64,000 nucleotides of DNA from Mermis nigrescens (GCA_036768485.1 JAVLUZ010000647.1:1188194-1252193), one strand, 5' to 3'. Shown: positions 11,330 to 22,420, counted from the stretch's first letter. Notes: generated by a model not told the origin, from the letters alone. A program made the numbers and translations.

Positions 11330-11598
11330 CACACCTGGGCGTGGGGGGGTTTGAGGGGGTATGCACCCCCCCCAGAAACCAAAATACCCCCAGAAATCAA
11401 AATACCCCCCCCCAGAATTCAAATTTTTGAAAATTTTTTTTCGTTTTTTTCGCAATTTTTTGATGCCAATGGATAGTGCTTGATTGAGAAACGTCGAAAA
11501 ATGGTGTTTTTATCGCCATACCACCATTTTTAAGGCCATTTTTTCGACCTTCAAAAAAATCTTGCACCCCCCCAGAATTTTCTTGCTGCCCACGTATG
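11330..11598. mobile_element. hAT-type MITE, TGGGC family
   Basis: 269 bp from CACACCTGGGC to GCCCACGTATG, exact target duplication GTTATTAC (11322-11329 and 11599-11606). Confidence 0.87.
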
Positions 11599-11877
11599 GT
11601 TATTACACACAATCGTTGCGGGCATGCAAGCGACCTATATGTAGTCTGTTTCACGTAAGCTTACGTGCTTCCTACTGCTTTAAACCAACAATTCCTTTGA
11701 TTGTCTTGAATGCATCGATATTTGCTATTCCATTCAATTGGCTCACAAAATCGCTCCTATAGTCTGTTTCACACAACTTCGGCCATAAATTTTGAAATTG
11801 TCTCCGACAATAAACTGACAGATTGCGATTATAGCAATGATCTGATATATAATTATCGTAACCCTTGGCTTAATGGT

Positions 11878-12185
11878 AACGTGCCGGGTGACCGACAGTC
11901 CCGGGTGACCGACAGTCCGGGTCACCGACAGTGCCGGGTGACCGACAGTCCCGGGTCACCGACGAATAGTATAAAAATAAATCTGTCAATCAAAAAATTC
12001 CCGAGTGACCGACAATACCTACTGGCCGACTGTTCCGAGTGGCCGACAGTCCTGGGTGGCCGACTGTACCGGTTGGCCGACAGTAACGGGTGACCGACTG
12101 TGCCGGGTGGCCGGCAGTCCCGAGTGGCCGACTGTACTGGTTGGCCAAAAGTCCCGGGTGGCCGACACTGTACCGGGTGATCGAT
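11878..12185. repeat. 16-18-bp GC-rich minisatellite, left arm
   Basis: Tandem CCGGGTGACCGACAGT and CCGAGTGGCCGACTGT units, interrupted by about 50 bp of AT-rich sequence near 11970. Open frames across it on both strands result from the repeat. Confidence 0.8.
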
Positions 12186-12454
12186 AGATGGCATAAAAAT
12201 TCCCAAATGACCCGGTTGTACTATTACTATGAATATATGTACATACGTACGTATGTATATATGCACATACATTTTTTCAAAATCGAAATACGTAATTTTT
12301 TCATTCTCTTAGAATAGAAATAAAGTTTTCACTGTCATAAATGTGAATATAAACTTATTACATGTATATATTGTATATAAACTTATTAAATGTACACATT
12401 TAATATAAACTATCTAAAGTAAAAAATTTTGTATCAAAGATTCATTTTTTCACA

Positions 12455-12603
12455 ATACGTTTAAGTAGGATAGCACTAAACCATAAGGATAGCACTAATT
12501 TAGTTTAAGTAGGATAGCATTAAATAAGTTCAAGTAGGATTGCACTAAACAATAAGTTTAAGTAGGATAGCCACAATAAGTTTAAGTAGGATAGCACTAA
12601 AAT
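12455..12603. repeat. About 27-30-bp tandem repeat
   Basis: Five or six imperfect units of AAGTTTAAGTAGGATAGCAC, in the centre of the foldback element. Confidence 0.75.
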
Positions 12604-12796
12604 ATCACGCATTTTAAATAATAGGCCTTTTTTTACAAAATCCTGCATGTTTCAACTTTGCTATGAATTCGTATGAGCAGTGTTATCGAATTGGTAAAAA
12701 TATTTATGTGCATAAATAGGTACATATTTGAAAAAGCGTTAATTCCGAAATCATAAGTCAATTAAGAATTTTTATGACAAACCTATTATTATACCA

Positions 12797-12990
12797 CTTG
12801 TCGGTCACCCGGGACTGTCGGCCATCCGGTACAGTCGGCCACTCGGGACTGTCGGCCAGACGGGAATTTTTCGATTGACAGATCTATTTTTAAAACCATT
12901 TGTCGGTCACCTGGGACTGTCGGTTAACCGGGACTGTCGGTCACCCGGTACTGTCGGTCACCAGGGACTGTCGGTCACCCGGGACACAAT
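12797..12990. repeat. GC-rich minisatellite, right arm
   Basis: Units GTCGGTCACCCGGGACT, the reverse complement of the array at 11878-12185. The two arms could pair in single-stranded DNA or RNA. Confidence 0.8.
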
Positions 12991-13287
12991 CGGCTTAATG
13001 TCGATAAAAATTCTTAAAATTTATGCACGAAGTTCTGTGAAACGGACTATAGTTTACTCCATCTACTTTTCCTTAGCTACATACTGCATAGCTTACTTGC
13101 TGCTTTTTGTATCGTTTTTGTGGTTCAATAGTTTACTTCAATCGGCGGTCTCTGGCCGCAGAATACACTTCGATTTTTGCGTTGGTTAGAGAAAGTCTAA
13201 TTTTTAAGTTTTTGCGACTTAAGGCATATGAGTAGGAACTTTTTCCTAGTCCCCTCCTTTTACATCTTAATAATCCGTAATCCCAAC

Positions 13288-13553
13288 CACACCTGGGCGT
13301 GGGGGGTTTGGGGGGTATGCACCCCCCAGAAACCAAAATACCCCCCCAGAAATCAAAATACCCCCCCCCAGAATTCAATTTTTGAAAATTTTTTTCGTTT
13401 TTTTCGCAATTTTTTGATGCCAATGGATAGTGCTTGATGAGAAACATCGAAAAATGGTGTTTTTATAGCCATACCACCATTTTTAAGGCCATTTTTCGAC
13501 CTTCAAAAAAAACTTGCACCCCCCCCCCAGAATTTTCTTGCTGCCCACGTATG
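13288..13553. mobile_element. hAT-type MITE, TGGGC family
   Basis: 266 bp from CACACCTGGGC to GCCCACGTATG, exact target duplication ATCCCAAC (13280-13287 and 13554-13561). Confidence 0.87.
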
Positions 13554-13841
13554 ATCCCAACCCAAGTATATTCGTCTTTTTTGTTCCATGGGAGCATTTT
13601 TCCTTGATAGCGCAAATATGTATGTATGTACATACCTAACTACATAAATAGTCTGTTTCCCGAAACCTTGTGATGCATAGCTTATACTTTTAAATCAGTT
13701 AACGATTACGTACCTATACAAACGTTGTTCAAACTCAGGCAACAAATACGCTTTGCATAATGGGCGCTCTAAGTTATACTGTGCAAAATAGTACTGTAGC
13801 ACTGGTAGCCCATTTTATGTGCAATAAAAACATATTCCCAC

Positions 13842-14290
13842 CACGGTTTTTTTTGTATTCGGCAGAGATTTTTCGCGATGTACAAAGACTTTTGGGGACC
13901 GTCTTTGTACATGTACAAAGATTTTTTGGAAGACAAAAACTGCAAAAAAGGTTCGAAATTCGCAAAAATTCTCGGCGCTCCGCGCCGAAATGAGCAATTG
14001 TATGTTCTATATATCTTTATAATTTCAGAAATTGCATTTTGAAAGGAAAAATGCAAAACTTTTCGGCGCCGCGCCGTTTTGAGACGATTATTACTGATTT
14101 TTGCTCTCAGAAACCTAGAAATTGCTAAAATACGTAACCAAAGGTCGAACAACTCTGTTTTTGCCACACTAAAATCGCTACTGTACCATATTATAGTACC
14201 CAAAAATTTGTGTGTACGAAATGTACAAAGACTTTTAGGGACCATCTTTGTACATGTACAAACGGACCTTGTACAAAAAAAACAACACTG
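13842..14290. mobile_element. hAT-type MITE, GTACAAAG family
   Basis: 449 bp, target duplication ATTCCCAC (13834-13841 and 14291-14298). Ends are CACGGTTTTTTTTGTA and TACAAAAAAAACAACACTG. Characteristic inner motifs are ATGTACAAAGACTTTTGGGGACC repeats near both ends and a GC-rich hairpin (GGCGCTCCGCGCC). Other copies: 23344, 47412, 56177 and 61536. Confidence 0.85.
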
Positions 14291-14647
14291 ATTCCCACCC
14301 GTGTGAACCTACACAAAACCTCTGTGACAGTGAACTTTAAACTTTTGCAGCTCTACCACGTGGTCACGCGGCAGCATATTACGCATGGAGTCAAGAAAAG
14401 ATTTTCAAGGAAAGATTGGCGTTAAAGGGAGCAGGAATTTTTGCATAGTACATATGATCGAAATTTTGGTGTAACATTGCGGAATCGCCTATTAAAATCA
14501 GTAGGTAGGTGTACTATGTTAAGGGAATCGGTACTTTACTACTTCTCTAAATAAGGGCGGATTTAGAGGGGGACGGGGTGTCAAAAAACAGTCGGGCGAA
14601 TGTGCATTTAAATTATGTTAGCTAATTTTTATCATGATTTTTGAAAT

Positions 14648-14807
14648 TATAGTCTATTTCACATAAGTTTGGACATAAATTTTAAGAATTTTCTTCGACA
14701 TTAAGCCGGCGGATTACGATAATTATATATTAAATCAATGCAATAATCGCAAACTGTCGGCTTTTTGTCGCAAGATCATTTTTCAAACTTATGTGAAACG
14801 GACTATA
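14648..14807. mobile_element. Tc1/mariner-type MITE (TTTCACA family)
   Basis: 160 bp from TATAGTCTATTTCACATAAG to CTTATGTGAAACGGACTATA, near-perfect inverted ends. Confidence 0.8.
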
Positions 14808-14929
14808 GCACATGACTCTTTCAGACGACGGCAAAAACCCGCTCGTTTACTTTAAGCATAAGGGACAGATTTTTCTTACAATTTTCGACACTATTAGGAA
14901 AATTCGAAGTTCCGTCCGCCCCGTAAGAA

Positions 14930-16440
14930 AATCACGGATCTGCCATTGTCTTTATGGGGCGTGGGTGAAATCCGGAAATAGAAAATGGGTAAAATCGAAA
15001 TGGAAAATGGAAAATGGGTTAAACCCGGAAATAGAAAAATTGGTAAAAGCCGGAAAATGGAAAAACGGGTAAAAGCCGGAAAGTAGAAAACGAAAACAGA
15101 AAATGCCTCTTTTATGACTAAATTAAGCTAGAATTGCGAATATTTTGATGTCTTTAGTTGAAATTTCGTATCCATGGTCAAGATGGAAAATCGCCGTAAA
15201 ATGGAATACATGGGTAAAATCCGAAAAATGGAAATGGAGGAAACTTTTCCGTTTTCCATTTTCCGGATTTTGCCCATTTTTTTCCGTTTTCTATCTTGAC
15301 CATGAATACGAAATCTCAACTGAGGACATCAAAATATCGACATTTTAGCTTAATCATTCAAGGAAAAAGCATTTTTAGTGAAAAAATTCGGAAATGGAAA
15401 ATAAATTATTTTTCGGATTTTACGGCAATTTTTCATCTTGACCAAAGATACGAAATTTCAACTAAGACATCGAAATAGCCACAATTTCGGCTTAATCATT
15501 CATAAAAGAAGCATTTTCAGTGAAAAAATTCGAAAATGGGAAATTTTCCATTTTTCGGATTCTACCCATTTTCCGGCGATTTTCCATCTTGAGAAATTTT
15601 AATGGGAAATTTTCCATTTTACGGATTTTACCCATTTTTATCCTTTTTCCGGAGATTTTCCATCTTGACCATGGATCTGAAATTTCAACTGAAGACATCA
15701 AAATATACATGATTCTAACTTGGATATTTATAAAGGAAGCATTTTCAGTGGAAAAATTGTAAAATAGAACTCTTTCCATTTTACGGATTTCAACCATTTT
15801 TTCCATATCCCGGCGATTTTCCATCTTGACCATGGATATGAAATCTCAACTGAAAGCATAAACATACAAGATTTTGACTTAACCTTTCATAAAAGAAGCA
15901 TTTTCAATGAAAAAATTAGAAAATGAGAAATTTCATTCTCCGTTTCCATTTTCCAGATTTTACCCACTTTTTTCCATTTTCCGGCGATTTTCCATCTTGA
16001 CCATAAATACGAAATTTCAAGTGAAGACATAAAAATATACATGATTTCAACTTAATCTATCATAAAAGAAGCACTTTCAGTGAAAAAATTAGAAAACGGA
16101 AAATTTTCCATTTTCCACATTTTACCCATTTTTTCCAGTTTCCGACGATTTTCCATCTTGACCATAAATACAAAATTTCAACCAAAGACATTAAAATATA
16201 CATGATTTCAACTTATTCTTTCATAAAAGAAGCATTTTCAGTGAAAAAAAATTAGAAAATGGAAAATTTTTCATCTCCCGAATTTTACCCATTTTCAATC
16301 TTGACCATGGCTACGAAATTTCAACTAAAGACCTCAAAATATCCACGATTTAAGCTTAATTGTTCATAAAAGAAGCATTTTAAGTGAAAAAATTCAAAGA
16401 TGGAATATTTCCCATTTTCGGGCTTTTACCCAGTTACCTA
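14930..16440. repeat. Satellite of 145-175-bp units
   Basis: Degenerate tandem units each containing TTTTCCATCTTGACCAT, GAAATTTCAACTGAAGACAT, CATAAAAGAAGCATTTTCAG and a GGAAAATTTTCCATTTT run. The CTTGAC landmark occurs at about 15295, 15437, 15664, 15825, 15996, 16157 and 16300. The first 200 bp are a simpler GGAAAATGGGTAAAA array. Open frames across it are incidental. Confidence 0.85.
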
Positions 16441-16455
16441 TTTTCCGGCTTCTAC

Positions 16456-16630
16456 CACACCTGGGCGTGGGGGTATGCACCTGGCAGAATTCAATTTTTG
16501 GAAATTTTTTGATGCCAATGGATAGTGCTCGATGAGAAACGTTGAAAACTTGTGTTTTTTCGCCACACCACCATTTTTTGACCTTTGAAAAAATCCTGCA
16601 CCCGCAGAACTTTGGTGCCGCCCACCTAAG
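16456..16630. mobile_element. hAT-type MITE, short copy
   Basis: 175 bp from CACACCTGGGC to GCCCACCTAAG, flanked by GCTTCTAC (16448-16455) and GCTTCTAA (16631-16638). Internally deleted relative to the 258-269-bp copies. Confidence 0.8.
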
Positions 16631-17048
16631 GCTTCTAACCTGTTTCCGTTTCCCCTTGTTCGTGTATGAATAAACGCACAACTGAATAATGAAACACTCC
16701 CCACATTTTGGCCCCAAGATAAATACACAGTTCGCGCCGCTGATGCAGAATTGTCGATCAAAATGACCAGAAACCATGACCAGAAACGACAGCTTGCCGC
16801 GACATGAGACCGTTTTATTAAAATTAACAACGAATACAGGTACAAAGCAGTCAATATAGTATTTACAACAAACAATTATTCTAAGCGGTAACTTTAGGTG
16901 CGCTGAAGGAATACTTTAGGCTCAGCATATAAAACTACCATAACAAATCTTTATTAGGAGAAAAACTTATTGTATGACATTGTATTTATACTATTTCGCG
17001 CAGCCTTGTGCTAGTCAGTTGCGCTTACATTTTGATCGGCATGAAAAC
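16631..17048. other. No gene seen
   Basis: Open frames on the minus strand run from here into the neighbouring MITE without a recognisable motif. Treated as noncoding. Confidence 0.3.
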
Positions 17049-17215
17049 TATAGTCTGTTTCACACAAGTTAAGGCATAAATTTTGAAAACTATGTCCGGC
17101 AATAAGCTGACAGATTGCGATTACAGCAATGATTTGATATATAATTATCGTAATCCGCCGTACTGTCGAAAAACTTTTTGAAATTTACGCCCAAACTTAT
17201 GAGAAACAGACTATA
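17049..17215. mobile_element. Tc1/mariner-type MITE (TTTCACA family)
   Basis: From TATAGTCTGTTTCACACAAG to GAGAAACAGACTATA. Confidence 0.78.
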
Positions 17216-17366
17216 AAATACGTAATCAATTAGCTGGATAGAAAGTTAAAGTATATAGCAATCGCAAGCTAAGCGCTTAGGTCCTGAAATCCTGAAAACC
17301 TGGTATTTGACATATTAGGTGCAAGTAAATCTGCTTTACAACGATCGGAATAACTTTAGTAGGTAG

Positions 17367-17599
17367 CATAGGTGGGCGCCACCAAACTTCTGGAGGGTGC
17401 AAAATTTTTTCAAAGGTAAAAAATGGCCTTAAAATGGTGGTATGGCGAAAAACACCATTTTTCAACGTTTCTCATCGAGCACTATCCATTGGCATCAAAA
17501 ATTGCGAAAAAAACCCAAAAAATTTTCAAAAACTGAATTCTGGGGAGTATTTAGGTTTCTGAGGGGTGAATATTCTCCAACCCCTCACGCCCAGGTATG
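17367..17599. mobile_element. hAT-type MITE, TGGGC family
   Basis: 233 bp from CATAGGTGGGC to GCCCAGGTATG, exact target duplication GTAGGTAG (17359-17366 and 17600-17607). Confidence 0.87.
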
Positions 17600-17607
17600 G
17601 TAGGTAG

Positions 17608-18306
17608 TCCAACTCCAATAGCGTTTAAAAATCAAAACGAATTTTATGAGCTGCACCTAAAAATTCGGTCTCTGGACAACAATAAAATTAATTTACGAAC
17701 ATATCAGGGCAATAAATGCATAGACAGATGCTTCACAAATTGCTGCCAGACTTTCTTACAGCCAACGTCGTTGTTTCATTTGTTTGAATGATTGTTTGGC
17801 TGAAATTCATAAACATCGCAATGAAAAATAGGCATGTAATCTAATTTGAACAATCAACTGATTCCTAGAAAACGCCTATCTGCATTTCTTGTAGACTAGA
17901 CTAGATTGCATTTTCGTGGCGAACATCTTGTTCATTTTCCTTTATTCGATTTATTAAATTTAGTTTAGTGATTAATTTAATAAAAAACGCATTATCAGAG
18001 GCGTATACATTATTTTAGTAGTCTCCCAATTCCCCAAAATAGCCGAAATTTCAAAAACAATCTTGAAAATCAGTTATTTACGCGTAAGCAGCACATTAAC
18101 GTTTTTATATATAATTTTTGTCAGAATCAGAATTTAATGTAGAATTTTTTCTAAATCTTCAGGTTTATTTTGTGCGATAAATGAGCTCATGCTGTGGAAA
18201 TGCCATTTAATATCATTATTATAAGCTGTAGTGACGAATGTGTTCATGTGCTGATTAACTTTTGATAAAACATACGCAATAAGATGGGTAGGCAAGCACT
18301 AGGGAG
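17608..18306. other. No gene seen
   Basis: AT-rich DNA. An open frame at 17597-17791 partly overlaps the MITE end and shows no family resemblance. Confidence 0.3.
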
Positions 18307-19353
18307 CATAGGTGGGCGCAGGCCCGTATCCAGGATTTTATTTCGGGGGGGCCGAAAATTTTTGAGGCCAGATATCTCGAGAACTATTAGGAGATAGGCG
18401 AAAATAAAGACAGTTTTGAACGTATCTCGGCGAGCTCTATACGACGGTGAAGAAAAATTTCAACAAAAAAATTAAAAAAATTTTACTTTATTTCATATTG
18501 ATATACAGCAAATTTATCATTTAAGCTGATTTCTCATCACTTAATCGACGAATTATTTCGTATCTCTTGCCTTTATACTTAATCATTGTGCTTTACAGAG
18601 AAAAACAATACGGATAACGAAATAATTCGGCGCGAAGCGCCGAAAAAATCGACATATTCTGCATATCAAGTTCGAATTTGAGCGGTTTTGAGCGGGTCAG
18701 ATGACAAAAAACCTATATGAACAATAAATACGGCGCGAAGCGCCGGAAAAATTTCATGTTTTCCATGTCATAACTCAAATTTGAGCTGTTTTGAGTGAGC
18801 TAGAAGACAAAAACTATAGCTAAACAATGAATCCGGCGCAAAGTTTTAGAAAAAAAATTGACATACTCTCGATGTCTAACTCAAATTTGAGCGATTTTCA
18901 GGGGTTAGAAGACAAAACCTTACATAAACAATAAATCCGGCGCGAAGCGCCGGAAAATTTTGAGTTTACAAGCTCAAAAGTACGCTAAAAACCTGTTTTG
19001 GCGGTGTTTCAGACCCACTTCGCCAATTTTTCATTTTTCCCTTTGGGGGACCCTTGGGAAAAACAAAAACTTTTTCCCATTTCGGGGGGGGCAGGCCCCC
19101 CCGCCCCCCTGGATACGGGCCTGGGTGGGCGGCACCAAAGTTCTGGGTGGAGGTGCAAGATTTTTTCAAAGGTCAAAAAATGGCCTTGAAAATGGTGGTA
19201 TGGTATGCCGAAAAAAACACCACTTTCCAATGTTTCTCATCAAGCACATCCATTGGCATCAAAAACGGCGAAAACAAAATTTCAAAAAATGAATTCTGGG
19301 GTTATTTTGGTTTCTGGGGGGTACATACCCCAAACCTCCCACGCCCAGGTATG
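18307..19353. mobile_element. hAT-type MITE split by another hAT-type element
   Basis: The outer TGGGC-family copy runs from CATAGGTGGGC to GCCCAGGTATG between CTAGGGAG (18299-18306) and GTAGGGAG (19354-19361). An 805-bp element of a different family sits 12 bp inside its left end. Confidence 0.83.
18319..19123. mobile_element. hAT-type element, CAGGCCCGTATCC family
   Basis: 805 bp with perfect inverted termini CAGGCCCGTATCC and GGATACGGGCCTG, target duplication GGTGGGCG (18311-18318 and 19124-19131) made inside the outer MITE. The interior has about 103-bp tandem units, each with an ACTCAAATTTGAGC palindrome; three of them carry a GGCGCGAAGCGCC hairpin (18628, 18731, 18938). No transposase. 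Other copies: 31998, 36213 and 42269. Confidence 0.88.
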
Positions 19354-19361
19354 GTAGGGAG

Positions 19362-20196
19362 AGACTAGGGGTCATAGACGAGTAAGACAGGGTTGGTGTG
19401 AGGGAGGAGAACAGCTTAAACAGCTGCAATACAACAAATAGGTAGCGATCTTAATTGTTTTATCATACTTTATGCTTTTAATGCCTTTCTTCAATTTTTT
19501 GACACGCAAGAAATAAAAGCGATTAATAAAAAAACAAGATTTAATCAGTGAATCAATTGAGGTCGATTTAATTGAAAATTGATTAAAAAATGCGTTTGAT
19601 CCAACAAAATGCATGTCTTTAATAATTATTTTAATCTAAATTAAATTGAAAACGTACATACCATTCGATTAATATTAATGTTTTCAAAGAACCGACAAAA
19701 TTTACAAAAATCTATGACAACTCGATTTAATTTTTCGATGTGCTCTGAACAATTGCTGTTAACTTGGCGCTTTAAAAATCGACTGCAATTATTCAATAAC
19801 GGCGAATCTGCCGATTTTAAAATAATAGAAGAGGCAAAATATCCATGGTTTGTCTATGCTTCTGTAATTATGGAGTCAGTAGAATTCGAGAAGACTAAGG
19901 AAACTTTTCAGAACGAATTGTTTTCATTAGCATGTCACTTTATTTTTGTTCAGAATCAATAACTCCGAGGACATCTTAGTTCGATTATTCATACATGAAC
20001 AATAATAAAATTCTGGGGGTTCGACGCGTATCATAAATCGCAAAAACTCGTCAAAGTTTCCTTCCGGGGTCTGCGGCGAATATTTTGAATTTTGGGGGTT
20101 CTATCCAAACCCCATAACAACCCCTTCATTGCCATGTATCGTCGGACTACAAGGAGCGATTTTCTTTCATTTAACACGAAAGGCTCAGGTGTTTCA
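19362..20196. other. No confident gene; one open frame
   Basis: A + strand open frame at 19678-19962 (about 94 codons) has mixed amino-acid composition but no recognisable motif. The rest is AT-rich; about 20010-20130 has degenerate MITE-like CTGGGGGTTCG fragments. Confidence 0.3.
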
Positions 20197-20449
20197 TTAA
20201 TCTGTACGGTTTTCTTCAAAAATTTTTAAGGTAATAGTAGGCCTGACGAATTTAAGGCGATTTAGCATTTTCATAATGGACTGGTCTACGGTACCCCTAT
20301 TTTTCTCCCAAACAGTGGAAAATAAATCCGGAAATTCAGCCTTCATGACATAGCATTTTTTTGATGTTTTTAATGATCTACTTTTATTCAAAATGTGCAG
20401 GATTTTTGATAATAAACTTCCAGAAATTTCAAAAATTTTAGGCAAAAAG
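20197..20449 (-). CDS. Possible exon, unrecognised
   Basis: About 84 codons are open on the minus strand from an acceptor-like CCCTAAAG to a TAA. The phase is compatible with the donor of the LAMTOR5 exon at 20736, but the product (beginning F-L-P-K-I-F-E-I) does not resemble a LAMTOR5 C-terminus and is much longer. Its resemblance to coding sequence is composition only. Confidence 0.2.
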
Positions 20450-20735
20450 CTTTAGGGACATACATACGACAAAAAGATTGCTATAAGCAAAAGCCTTAAA
20501 TATTTCAGGCATCAAAGTCTCCATTAGCGCAAGGTAGCAGCGTTCAACGACAAAACTACAGCGTCAATTAGGTTAATAATGAAGCAGTTTCAATTTATTT
20601 GGAAGGATGCTTGATTAAGAATGTGAAAATGTGGAATGGGAAAAAATTTTCTAGCGCATACAGCATTATATCATAATATGTGAATGTGTATACGTGTATG
20701 TAATGAAATATATATTCCAACAGATAAAAAATTAC

Positions 20736-20850
20736 GAGCTTTCCGATTCAAGGCAAATGACAGGTTTCTTCGAACTGGAATCTAATTTGGATGCAAGACG
20801 ACTCAGTTCGTAGAACACACTTGAACATTCCTTAGGCAGTGTGCCTCTTG
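20736..20850 (-). CDS. LAMTOR5: LAMTOR5 (Ragulator subunit), central exon
   Basis: LAMTOR5 is a small roadblock-fold protein of the Ragulator complex, which anchors Rag GTPases to lysosomes for amino-acid sensing by mTORC1. This exon encodes A/RGTLPKECSSVF, then L-S-R-L-A-S-K-L, then P-V-I-C-L-E-S-E, which follows the family pattern RGTL...LA..A.KL...PVVCLES. The acceptor is TGTGTTTCAG ending at 20851 and the donor GTAATT begins at 20735. It joins the upstream exon at 21600 in phase 1 (G|CA gives Ala just before RGTL), exactly where the family alignment requires it. The short C-terminal exon (about 20 residues) was not located. An open frame reading further upstream of the acceptor is intron. 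Confidence 0.75.
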
Positions 20851-21359
20851 CTGAAACACAATTATGCAATGAACTGTAATAAAAAGCAGCATTAGAGATT
20901 GTATTGCGAATGGCTTTCATACATTTTTTCAATTAACGACTAATAAATCTTCACATTTGCTGCTCGTACGCCATACACATGCACATCATGAAAATTCTAA
21001 GGGAAACCAAAAAACATTTTCTTAACTGCCTTGTTTTGGCTCAAAAACGATGAATAGGTACCCGACAAAAGATAATTTTTGGCTTTTTCACGATGCTATT
21101 TCTTCCTAGCGATAAAAACAAAAAATTCAATAAAATTTAACATAATATAGTCAGAAATGGCTGTTTGGCGTGAATCGCAGAAGCAATTAGCACGTTTGAA
21201 CTAAAGAATCGCTAGAGACGCTAATAACTACGAAATTTACTAACGGTCTTTTGTTGAAAATATCGAATTCTGGGAGGATTTCGCGGGGGAAGGGGTGAAA
21301 AACTTTTTGCGGGAATAAATTACCCTAACGCCAAAGATCATATATGACCATATTTTTAT

Positions 21360-21590
21360 GCTAGTACAATTACAGACACACTTGTAAGTCGATGAGGATT
21401 CCCCACCCAAAGTTGGACGTTCCCCCTATCCTCCAATGCCAGAAAATTTTTGACCCCCTGATTTTTGAAAAATCGAATTTTTGACCGTTTTTGGCCAAAA
21501 ACTGGAGGTAATTTAAGCCCTTTCCCTAAAAATGGCCGAGACCCTCCAAAATTTCGAGCCCTTACATGTTTGATTACAGAGCATAGTAAT
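21360..21590. mobile_element. hAT-type MITE, ACATGTATG family (degenerate)
   Basis: A copy of the family CATACATGTAACAGGGG ... CCCTTACATGTATG, with typical interior phrases GTTGGACGTTCCCCC, TTTTGGCCAAAAACTGGAGG and ATTTCGAGCCCTTACATGT. It lies in the LAMTOR5 intron. Confidence 0.6.
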
Positions 21591-21599
21591 TTTACAAAC

Positions 21600-21658
21600 C
21601 TTGTAGACAGAAACCATCTTCTGCACATAAAGCTCCAGTGACGCCGTTGATTGACATT
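21600..21658 (-). CDS. LAMTOR5: LAMTOR5, small upstream exon
   Basis: A 59-nt exon on the minus strand. The acceptor is GTTACCTTAG (AG at 21660-21659) and the donor GTTTGT begins at 21599. It encodes MSINGVTGALCAEDGFCLQ, matching the family segment I-x-G-V-x-x-x-L-C-x-D-x-x-G-L-x-L that directly precedes the RGTL motif. The ATG at 21657-21655 could be a start, but the family normally has about a dozen residues further upstream, so another exon is expected at higher coordinates, possibly near or inside the N gap. The intron to 20850 is 749 bp and contains no clear complete MITE. Confidence 0.7.
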
Positions 21659-21718
21659 CTAAGGTAACAATGTTACTTTTGAAAAATATGCCTCCGCTCT
21701 GCACGGGTTTACTGCGGC

Positions 21719-21892
21719 AACACGTGGGCGTGGAGGTGGGGTTTCGGGGAATGCAACCCCTAAAGGCCGAATGCCCCCCAGAAAATTTAATTTTTGAAAA
21801 TTGACGTTTTTCGTCATTACCACTAATTTAAAGACCATTTTTTGATCTTATAGAAATTTTGCACCCCCCAGAATTCTGGTGCTGCCCACGCG
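21719..21892. mobile_element. hAT-type MITE, TGGGC family, diverged
   Basis: Starts ACACGTGGGCGTGG and ends CTGCCCACGCG, with CCCCCCAGAATT near the end. No matching 8-bp flanks. Confidence 0.6.
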
Positions 21893-21994
21893 AACCTAGT
21901 TTACGAGACTGAGCTCTACAACTGAGACTTCGAAGTTTGTGAAGAATTGTTTATTTGTGATTTCCGAACTATACTTCGACAAAAAGAGTTTATA

Positions 21995-22320
21995 TCATAG
22001 GTAGCGCGATAGCGCTACCTATAATATACTTGGCCATCCTTTTTCTTATATGTTTATCACAGCGAGTGCGAAATTTGTGTCCCCCTCACAGCAACAACGA
22101 CACACACCTGGGAGGTGCAGTTTTTTTAATCGATGGATAATTAAAAATTCGATGCCGGTCTTTTTTGTTTACACTCAATACCGAGTTAGCAATGAGTGTG
22201 TAAAGTGTAAACCGAAAAATCAAATAATTTGCGGAGGGCCAATTTTTTTAAATGTTGCCCCCGAGTTGTAGATTACGAATCTGAACTTAAAATTTCTTTA
22301 CACTCAATGGTTGTTGCAAA
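21995..22320. repeat. Second copy of the 8.4-kb dispersed repeat
   Basis: Shares ATCATAGGTAGCGCGATAGC, TTATCACAGCGAGTGCGAA, GGTGCAGTTTTTTTAA and GTGTAAAGTGTAAACC with 8400-8900. It runs straight into the N gap, so the gap is probably due to repetitive sequence. Confidence 0.65.
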
Positions 22321-22420
22321 NNNNNNNNNNNNNNNNNNNNNNNNNNNNNNNNNNNNNNNNNNNNNNNNNNNNNNNNNNNNNNNNNNNNNNNNNNNNNNNN
22401 NNNNNNNNNNNNNNNNNNNN
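22321..22420. other. Assembly gap (100 N)
   Basis: One hundred undetermined bases; the true length is unknown. Confidence 0.99.

Larger units (their letters stand above)
11758..13051. mobile_element. Foldback element with inverted minisatellites
   Basis: The ends match the Tc1/mariner-type MITE family (left TATAGTCTGTTTCACACAAC, right GTGAAACGGACTATA), but this copy is about 1.3 kb instead of about 160 bp. Just inside each end lie GC-rich tandem arrays in opposite orientation: GGGTGACCGACAGTCCC units at 11878-12185 and the reverse complement GGGACTGTCGGTCACC at 12797-12990. The middle holds a third short array (12455-12603). Overall it is a foldback-type element; no transposase is seen. Confidence 0.75.

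Noticed and set aside
11710..12317. Several frames encoding V-T-D-S-P-G repeats
   Set aside because: They arise from the GC-rich minisatellite of the foldback element.
13769..14245. 158-codon minus-strand open frame
   Set aside because: Lies almost entirely within a GTACAAAG-family MITE with exact target duplication.
20851..20932. Upstream part of the frame containing the LAMTOR5 exon
   Set aside because: A strong acceptor (GTGTTTCAG) lies at 20851 and the 21600 exon fits in phase; the upstream open sequence is intron.
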